DNA of 64,000 nt. It comes from Aquimarina aggregata. Lineage in GTDB: Bacteria; Bacteroidota; Bacteroidia; Flavobacteriales; Flavobacteriaceae. Position numbers and translations under genes: made by a program. The notes below the pieces were generated by a model. It was given only the letters and a program-made list of their open reading frames with translations, was not told the origin of the DNA and made no database searches. Shown piece by piece: positions 59,101-64,000 of the stretch. The stretch lies in the NCBI RefSeq assembly GCF_001632745.1, contig NZ_LQRT01000024.1, forward strand, positions 124,001-188,000, given 5' to 3'. Position 1 is the stretch's first letter. Every line of letters begins with the position of its first letter.

Positions 59101-59321
59101 AAAGGGATATTATTTATAATGGCAGGTTATTTCGACCCGATAGAATTACGATTGACAAAGAAGGACTAACAAGCATAATAGACTATAAGACTGGTATTTA
59201 CAGTGATTCTCATGCCAATCAAATAAATGAATATGGAAATATTCTACAAGAAATGGGACATGTAATAGAGAATAAAATTCTTATTTATTTCGATGAAAGT
59301 GTCACTTTAAAATACATATAA
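56169..59321 (+). CDS. addA: AddA-like UvrD-type helicase/nuclease
   Basis: This 1050-aa protein is the helicase/nuclease subunit of an AddAB-type complex that resects double-strand breaks for recombination. It shows Walker A NAAAGAGKTYT at 11-21, FIDEFQDTSELQW (Walker B), GDAKQAIYRWRGG, RNYRSHEEI, IMTIHKAKGLEFP and VLTRAKEQLYI. The C-terminal RecB-like nuclease motif is SIIDYKTG near 1015. The start is TTG at 56169: a TAA sits in frame at 56160 and Walker A begins at codon 11, so no ATG is possible. The partner gene lies downstream, after the ompA-like gene. Confidence 0.9.
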   Translation: MNPNIPFTIYNAAAGAGKTYTLVKAYLITVLKGEFRDSYKNILAITFTNKAVAEMKTRVLENLVAISSTDTPIKYQGLLDELVLETKIPKEKLKLKAKRTLKSILHNYAAFDIVTIDTFTHRVLRTFAYDLGIPMNFEIEMDSDALIEEAVAGVVSKIGVDKELTKLIIDFALSKLDEDKSWDITLELNKVARLLFSENDREHLNKLSKKKIADFEAFKKLLIHNSKELSKAVVSESKSLLVTINENGLATEDFTRGSIPKHFQKLAAGETAVDFKPVWKQDITNATFYGAKLEEDKKSLIDKIRPEIEETFLTTKQQLVQIQLLKNIIKNLTPLSVLNTINQELIKIKKERRILLISEFNTIISNTIKDQPAPFIYERLGERYRDYFIDEFQDTSELQWNNLIPLIDNAVSTETLSGKRGQVTIVGDAKQAIYRWRGGKAEQFIDLSFDKNPFSVQEKQVLNLPRNYRSHEEIIKFNNNFFTFLSGEFSDENHRQLYLQGNQQKVNSKKDGYVNISFIDAANAEEENEIYPEKVLESIIELLEKGYRANDICIIVRKQKEGAVLADFLSEKGLSIISSETLLINNDPQVGFIIDLLSWFTYPEDFLAKANVLHFLIDRLNIQDKHSFLQKMMIAKKDLFLLELKQLGINFDFDQLALRPLYDAVEYIVSSFNLANVSPAYIQFFLDVVFAFTQKQTDGIIGFLSYWDDKKEKLSIVAPETEEAIKIMTIHKAKGLEFPCVIYPYANIDVYREIEPKTWLNVDKDVYSGFEEVFIDYNKNISEYGSFAQKTIQERQAQLELDTFNLLYVVLTRAKEQLYIISKYELSKKGDSNPNKFSGKLIKYLQEKGDWIKDEKKYEFGNPLKPKETEVETEHKAKAIKLSRFDDVSKVYKVNIVTNSGKLWDTAQKDAIEKGNLIHELMASIYTYDDINRSIEDKFVRGEITFFEKDVLKDEIKNVVKHPKLFKYFSSENKVYNERDIIYNGRLFRPDRITIDKEGLTSIIDYKTGIYSDSHANQINEYGNILQEMGHVIENKILIYFDESVTLKYI

Positions 59322-59542
59322 ATAAACGATTATTTTCATAATTACTAAAAGAAATTTAAGGATAAAAGGTATTTTTATCTTATAATTGTATCGTAATTGC
59401 GAAGAAAATTATGATAATTTTTCTTCAGATCAGTTAAAATTGACATCATTTTTGGGGATAATAAGCTAATACAAAAAATATTAGTACTTCTCAAAGTGGT
59501 TATATTTACTGGCCTATTAAGAAAGATTTATTAGATTTGTCT

Positions 59543-59572
59543 TTGACAGTTATGTTTAACATATTACATTTG
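59543..59572 (+). promoter_or_regulatory. Strong promoter of the OmpA-like gene
   Basis: TTG at 59543-59545, a 19-base spacer and TACATTTG at 59565-59572, an exact match to the Bacteroidota consensus with ideal spacing. It lies 34 bases before the ATG at 59607 and fits a highly expressed outer-membrane protein. Confidence 0.85.
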
Positions 59573-59606
59573 CTCTAATTAACACTTAAAAATTAAATTA
59601 TTGAAT

Positions 59607-61019
59607 ATGAAACATCTTAGCAGATTTTTAGCGGCTTCGTTACTAGTACTAGGCTTTAGTACTGCGAACGCACAAGATGAAAACAATCCTTGGGCGGTTT
59701 CTATAGGCGTTAATGCCGTTGACATCTTTCCTACGGGGGGAGACCTTATTAATCAGGGAGAAATTTTCGACGAATTTTTTAATGCTAGTGACCACTGGAA
59801 TATCCTTCCTTCTGTTTCCACATTATCTGTTGGTAAGTATATAGGAGATGGTTTTACTTTTACAGTAACTGGGTCAGTTAACAAAATCGAAAACGCAGGA
59901 GAACTTCCTGACGGAACTGATGTTCCAGCAGACGATTTATCATACTACGCTGCAGATGGTAGAATTAGCTATAGTTTTAAAAATGCATTAAAATCAGGTT
60001 GGTTTGACCCTTACTTAGGTGTAGGTGGTGGATACACTTGGGTAGACGAAAATGGTGCAGGAACATTAAACGGTTCTTTAGGTTTTAACCTTTGGTTAAC
60101 TGAAAACTTAGCGTTCAATGTGCAGACTACTTACAAGCACGTATTCGAAGATTACGATATTCCTGGTGCAGGAGGTAACTTAAACTACCCTCCAACACAT
60201 TTCCAACATTCTGCTGGTCTTACTTTCGCTTTCGGAGGTAAAGATACAGATGGTGATGGGGTATATGACAAAGATGATGAGTGTCCAGACGTTCCTGGTT
60301 TAGAGGAATTCAATGGATGTCCTGATACAGACGGTGATGGAATCACTGATGCTAAAGATGACTGTCCTGATACTGCAGGTACTGCAGAATTTAATGGATG
60401 TCCTGATACAGACGGTGACGGTGTACCAGATCCTAAAGATGAGTGTCCTACTGTTGCTGGTTTAGCAGATCTTAACGGATGTCCTGATGCTGATGGTGAC
60501 GGAATCACTGACGCTAAAGATGAGTGTCCTAACGAAGCTGGTCCAGTTGCTAACAACGGATGTCCTTACCAAGATAAAGATGGTGACGGAGTATTAGATA
60601 AAGATGATAACTGTCCTGATGTTGCTGGTACTGTTGCTAACAATGGTTGCCCAGAAGTAACTGAAGAAGTTCAGAAAAAACTTAATGAGTACGCAGCTGA
60701 AGTATTATTTGACTCTGGTAAATCTTCTATCAAAGAACAGTCAAATGCTAGACTTGCTGAAATCATTGCTATCTTAAAAGAGTACCCTACAGCTAAATTT
60801 ACTATCGAAGGTCATACAGACAGTCAAGGTAGAGCTACAAACAATCAGAGATTATCTGATTCTAGAGCTAACGCTGTAAAAACATACCTTACAGAAAATG
60901 GTATCGATCAGTTTAGATTATCAGCTATAGGATATGGAGAAGATAAGCCTATCGCTAGTAATAAAACTAGAGCTGGTAGAGCTAAAAACAGACGTGTAGA
61001 GATCAACTTAGTGAAATAA
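59607..61019 (+). CDS. OmpA family outer-membrane protein with TSP3 repeats
   Basis: This 470-aa protein has a signal peptide (about 1-22, ANAQ), an N-terminal eight-strand beta-barrel domain (about 25-205) and five to six calcium-binding thrombospondin type 3 repeats (DTDGDGVxDxxDECPD, about 210-350). The C-terminal OmpA peptidoglycan-binding domain has [11 protein letters not shown] and [16 protein letters not shown]. It tethers the outer membrane to peptidoglycan. The start is the ATG at 59607 rather than the TTG at 59601. It has a strong consensus promoter and terminator of its own, consistent with high expression, despite lying between the two addAB-like genes. Confidence 0.93.
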   Translation: MKHLSRFLAASLLVLGFSTANAQDENNPWAVSIGVNAVDIFPTGGDLINQGEIFDEFFNASDHWNILPSVSTLSVGKYIGDGFTFTVTGSVNKIENAGELPDGTDVPADDLSYYAADGRISYSFKNALKSGWFDPYLGVGGGYTWVDENGAGTLNGSLGFNLWLTENLAFNVQTTYKHVFEDYDIPGAGGNLNYPPTHFQHSAGLTFAFGGKDTDGDGVYDKDDECPDVPGLEEFNGCPDTDGDGITDAKDDCPDTAGTAEFNGCPDTDGDGVPDPKDECPTVAGLADLNGCPDADGDGITDAKDECPNEAGPVANNGCPYQDKDGDGVLDKDDNCPDVAGTVANNGCPEVTEEVQKKLNEYAAEVLFDSGKSSIKEQSNARLAEIIAILKEYPTAKFTIEGHTDSQGRATNNQRLSDSRANAVKTYLTENGIDQFRLSAIGYGEDKPIASNKTRAGRAKNRRVEINLVK

Positions 61020-61043
61020 GAAATCTCTTAACAATAAATCATG

Positions 61044-61075
61044 AAAACGTCCCGATAATTTCGGGACGTTTTTTA
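61044..61075 (+). terminator. Hairpin terminator after the OmpA-like gene
   Basis: Perfect 12-base arms AAAACGTCCCGA (61044-61055) and complement (61061-61072) with a 5-base loop and a following T run. Confidence 0.92.
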
Positions 61076-61150
61076 TTTTTAGAAAATTAACAATCCCAAA
61101 AATATCACTTAGCTTTCTAATGAAAGTATGGTATTCAAAATTGTAAACGC

Positions 61151-63886
61151 TTGAAAAGTTTTCTAAAAGAAGTATTATTAGAGTTGTACACCACAACCGA
61201 AGATATATCTAACCTTATCTTTTTGGTGCCCAGTAAAAGAGCAGGTCTTTTTCTTAAAAAAGAACTTTTAGATATCTATAGAGAACAACCTATTCTTGTT
61301 CCTGAAATTCTTAGTATCGAAGAGTTTATTACCAAATTATCTGGACTACAACAGATAGATACTATACAAACAGTATTCGAATTTTATGAAACGTATTTGA
61401 GTACTAACACACATTTACCAAAAGAAGATTTTGAAACTTTTACTACTTGGGCTCAAACCTTGATTTATGATTTTAATGAAATCGATAGATATTGCATAGA
61501 TCACAAGAGCTTTTTTGCTTATTTATCAAGCATACAAGATATCAATCATTGGTATTTACAGAAAGAAAAGACAGAGCTAGTACAAAACTATATCCAGTTT
61601 TGGGAAAGCCTGTTGCACTATTATGATAGCTTTAAAAACAGACTATTATCTAAGAAAATAGGATATCAGGGATTATTATATCGCAAAGCTTCCGAAGATA
61701 TCAAAGAGTACGTAAAAACCGAAAAGAGGAAACATATTTTAGTAGGCTTTAACGCGCTAAACAATGCAGAACAAATTATATTCCAAACACTTTTAGAAGC
61801 TAATCTGGGAGATGCCTATTGGGATGCGGATACTTTTTTTGTCGAAAACAAGTATCACGAAGCCTCTTTATTTTTGAGAGGTTATAAGGAACAATGGGAA
61901 TATTATAAAAACAATACTTTTAAATGGATTAAAAATAATTTTTCTGAAGAAAAAGATATAAAGCTTATAGGAGTTCCTAAAAATGTTGGACAGGGTAAGT
62001 GTATCGGTCAGATACTAAAAAAAATTCCAAAACAAGATATAGAAAAAACGGCATTGGTATTAGCAGATGAAGGCTTATTGCAACCGTTATTAAACGCAAT
62101 GCCAAATACGGTTGAATCTGTAAATATTACTATGGGATTGCCACTTAAGGAAATTCCGGTTTCAAGCTTTTTTGAGCTATTATTTGAGTTACATAAAAAT
62201 GACAATCATAGGGGACTATATTATAAGTCGGTTCTAGAAATTTTAAATAGCCGTCCCGCTTATTGGCTTTTGGGAGATACAGCTAAGCAATTAATAAATA
62301 CTATATCCAAAGAAAATATAGTGTATGTAACACTTAGAAATTTACAAGATCAATGTTCAAGTAAAGAGATAGAGATACTTGATTTGTTGTTTAAACCTTG
62401 GGATGGAGTTGCTATAGCATTAGAACATTGCAGAACTATTGTGCAATTAATTAAAGAAAAACTAGATAAAGATAAAGATGCTTTAGAGTTAGAGTATATC
62501 TATCAATTTTATCTGATATTCAATAAACTGTTTACATTATACAACACATACAAGTATATTACTACTATCGGAGCTTTATACACCTTGTATAAAGATATTT
62601 TAATGTCTGAAACTCTTGATTTTTCGGGGGAACCTTTTAGAGGCTTACAATTCATGGGTATGTTAGAGTCTAGATGTTTGGATTTTGAAACCGTAATTAT
62701 AAGCTCTGTAAATGAAGGAGTTTTACCTGCTGGTAAAAGCACAAATTCTTTTATTCCTTATGATTTAAAAAGAGCATATAACCTTCCGACGTATAAAGAA
62801 AAGGATGCAATATATACGTATCACTTTTATAGATTAATTCAACGTGCCAAGAATGTGTATTTGATCTATAATACAGAAGACGAAGGTGTAGGAGGAGGAG
62901 AAAAGAGTCGATTTTTATTACAATTGGATATTGATAAGAGACCTAAACATACAGTAACACATTATACTGTTTCGTCTAATGTTCCTAAGTTTAATACGCA
63001 ATCACATCAGGTAGGAAAAAACAATGCTGTTTTAATAAAATTAAGAGAACTAGCAGCGCATGGATTGTCCCCATCTGCCCTAACTTCATACATAAGAAAC
63101 CCAATAGACTTTTATTACAAGTATGTTTTAGGGATTCGTGAAACAGATGAGGTTGAAGAGACCATTGCTGCCAATACCTTAGGAACAGTAATTCATAATA
63201 CCTTAGAAACGTTTTATAAACCCCTTGAAAATAGTTTTCTTTCTATAGATGAAATAAAAAGAATGAGAGATGCTATAGATACAGAGCTTCAGGCAGAATT
63301 TAAACGAGAATATGCAGACTTAGATATCACTCAGGGTAAAAATCTCCTAATTTTTGAAGTAGCAAAACAATACATTCGTAATTTTTTAAAATCTGAAGAG
63401 AAGGTAGTAAGTGAAGGAGGTAAATTAAAGATCATTGCTATAGAGAGTAATTTAAAAACACAGGTACAAATTCCTGAGTTAGATTTTCCAGTATATATAA
63501 AAGGAAAAGTAGATAGAATTGATGAACTTGATGGTCAATTAAGAGTAATAGACTATAAGACTGGAAAAGTAACAAGAAATGATGTAGTATTAATGGATTG
63601 GGAAGTAATTACTGAAGATTATAAATATAGTAAGGCCGTGCAGGTTTTAGCCTATGGGTATATGCAACATAATGAAAACCCAATTTCTGAAGCCTTTACA
63701 GCGGGTATTATTTCTTTTAAAAACCTTAAAGAGGGATATCTTAAGTTTGGAACAAAAGAAAGCATCAGAAGTAAACCTAATCATAACATTACAAACGAGA
63801 CTTTTGAAGCATACCTTTCCCAATTAAAAAAATTGATTCTTGAGATTTTTAATATCGAGATCCCATTTATCGAAAAAGAAGTATAG
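61151..63886 (+). CDS. addB: AddB-like PD-(D/E)XK nuclease
   Basis: This 911-aa protein is an AddB/RexB-type partner of the upstream helicase. The N-terminal half is a degenerate helicase (LVPSKRAGLFLKKEL). The C-terminal RecB-like nuclease has GTVIHNTLETFY, VKGKVDRIDE-like and VIDYKTGKV, the PD-(D/E)XK core near 790-800. The four cysteines that hold a 4Fe-4S cluster in Bacillus AddB are not visible: TSYIRNPIDFYYKYVLGI has asparagine in the usual place, and the C-terminus has no cysteines. The start is TTG at 61151, the codon that preserves the family N-terminus. Confidence 0.88.
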   Translation: MKSFLKEVLLELYTTTEDISNLIFLVPSKRAGLFLKKELLDIYREQPILVPEILSIEEFITKLSGLQQIDTIQTVFEFYETYLSTNTHLPKEDFETFTTWAQTLIYDFNEIDRYCIDHKSFFAYLSSIQDINHWYLQKEKTELVQNYIQFWESLLHYYDSFKNRLLSKKIGYQGLLYRKASEDIKEYVKTEKRKHILVGFNALNNAEQIIFQTLLEANLGDAYWDADTFFVENKYHEASLFLRGYKEQWEYYKNNTFKWIKNNFSEEKDIKLIGVPKNVGQGKCIGQILKKIPKQDIEKTALVLADEGLLQPLLNAMPNTVESVNITMGLPLKEIPVSSFFELLFELHKNDNHRGLYYKSVLEILNSRPAYWLLGDTAKQLINTISKENIVYVTLRNLQDQCSSKEIEILDLLFKPWDGVAIALEHCRTIVQLIKEKLDKDKDALELEYIYQFYLIFNKLFTLYNTYKYITTIGALYTLYKDILMSETLDFSGEPFRGLQFMGMLESRCLDFETVIISSVNEGVLPAGKSTNSFIPYDLKRAYNLPTYKEKDAIYTYHFYRLIQRAKNVYLIYNTEDEGVGGGEKSRFLLQLDIDKRPKHTVTHYTVSSNVPKFNTQSHQVGKNNAVLIKLRELAAHGLSPSALTSYIRNPIDFYYKYVLGIRETDEVEETIAANTLGTVIHNTLETFYKPLENSFLSIDEIKRMRDAIDTELQAEFKREYADLDITQGKNLLIFEVAKQYIRNFLKSEEKVVSEGGKLKIIAIESNLKTQVQIPELDFPVYIKGKVDRIDELDGQLRVIDYKTGKVTRNDVVLMDWEVITEDYKYSKAVQVLAYGYMQHNENPISEAFTAGIISFKNLKEGYLKFGTKESIRSKPNHNITNETFEAYLSQLKKLILEIFNIEIPFIEKEV

Positions 63887-63890
63887 AGCA

Positions 63891-64000
63891 ATGATTAAGA
63901 ATGAAAACCTAAGCATTAAAGGAAAGCATAATAAACCAATCATGATGGATTTTTCCTATGTTTCAAATAAAACAAGAAAACCAATTGTAATATTTTGTCA
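63891..64000 (+). CDS. Alpha/beta hydrolase, N-terminal fragment cut by window edge
   Basis: An open frame starts at ATG 63891, 4 bp after the addB-like stop. It reads MIKNENLSIKGKHNKPIMMD and ends at the window edge with KPIVIFC. The basic/hydrophobic start with a strand PIVIFC, just where an HG oxyanion motif would follow, resembles short alpha/beta hydrolases (dienelactone-hydrolase type). Only ~36 residues are visible, so the assignment is tentative. Confidence 0.5.
   Translation, partial: MIKNENLSIKGKHNKPIMMDFSYVSNKTRKPIVIFC

Noticed and set aside
60185..60556. 123-aa minus-strand ORF opposite the OmpA TSP3 repeats
   Set aside because: Its [14 protein letters not shown] repeats are the complement of the DGDG repeats. 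It is a shadow.
1..64000. tRNA, rRNA, insertion sequences, CRISPR arrays, integrase genes
   Set aside because: I looked for typical T-arm sequences, transposase and integrase motifs, and regular repeats, and found none.

Overview
The window is about 64 kb of a low-GC chromosome from a marine-type member of the Flavobacteriaceae (Bacteroidota). The evidence is type IX secretion (T9SS) C-terminal sorting domains, many lipoproteins with acidic residues just after the lipidated cysteine, promoters of the Bacteroidota form TTG-N19-22-TAnnTTTG, TPR/AraC one-component regulators, and the acpP-fabF-rnc/IPExxxVDY-pyk block. An Aquimarina- or Kordia-like genus is plausible, but this cannot be proved from the sequence alone. 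No tRNA, rRNA, CRISPR array or insertion sequence was seen.

Region by region. 1-4.1 kb: suf iron-sulfur operon on the minus strand (sufA, sufB, two lipoproteins, sufC), continuing past the left edge. 4.1-11.8 kb: extracytoplasmic operon with a T9SS choice-of-anchor-B protein, a repeat lipoprotein, an MbnP-like lipoprotein and an MbnH/MauG-like di-haem peroxidase, preceded by a lipoprotein paralogue of the first gene. 12-17.8 kb: thiL, a small zinc-ribbon protein, an alpha/beta hydrolase, brnQ, a second di-haem peroxidase and a VOC protein. 17.9-24 kb: four-gene operon with three tandem leucine-rich-repeat-like surface lipoproteins. 24-34 kb: three AraC-type regulators (two TPR/membrane, one GAF), aminopeptidase P, a sortilin/BNR-repeat protein and an orphan lanthipeptide-like precursor. 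34-39 kb: two surface lipoproteins, a DUF2721 protein and a PAS kinase with a receiver protein. 39-45 kb: core block with pyk, an IPExxxVDY protein, rnc, fabF, acpP, purN and an RNase HI. 45-48.6 kb: a RiPP cassette of the grasp-with-spasm type. 48.7-64 kb: a T9SS beta-helix protein, a START-domain protein, a PfkB kinase, purF, sod, addA-like, ompA-like, addB-like, and the start of an alpha/beta hydrolase.

Two things stand out. First, the grasp-with-spasm cassette (precursor, lipoprotein, ATP-grasp, 71-aa protein, SPASM protein) lies between two copies of the last ~48 bp of the upstream RNase HI gene. The copies differ by one silent base, so the cassette looks like a small island inserted at the 3' end of that gene. 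Second, a palindromic motif (TCGAAATTC-N3-GAATTTCGA and variants) occurs four times between 31 and 36 kb. Each copy sits a short, similar distance upstream of a -7 element, and the downstream genes are the orphan lanthipeptide-like precursor, the GAF-AraC regulator and two surface lipoproteins. This suggests a local regulon.
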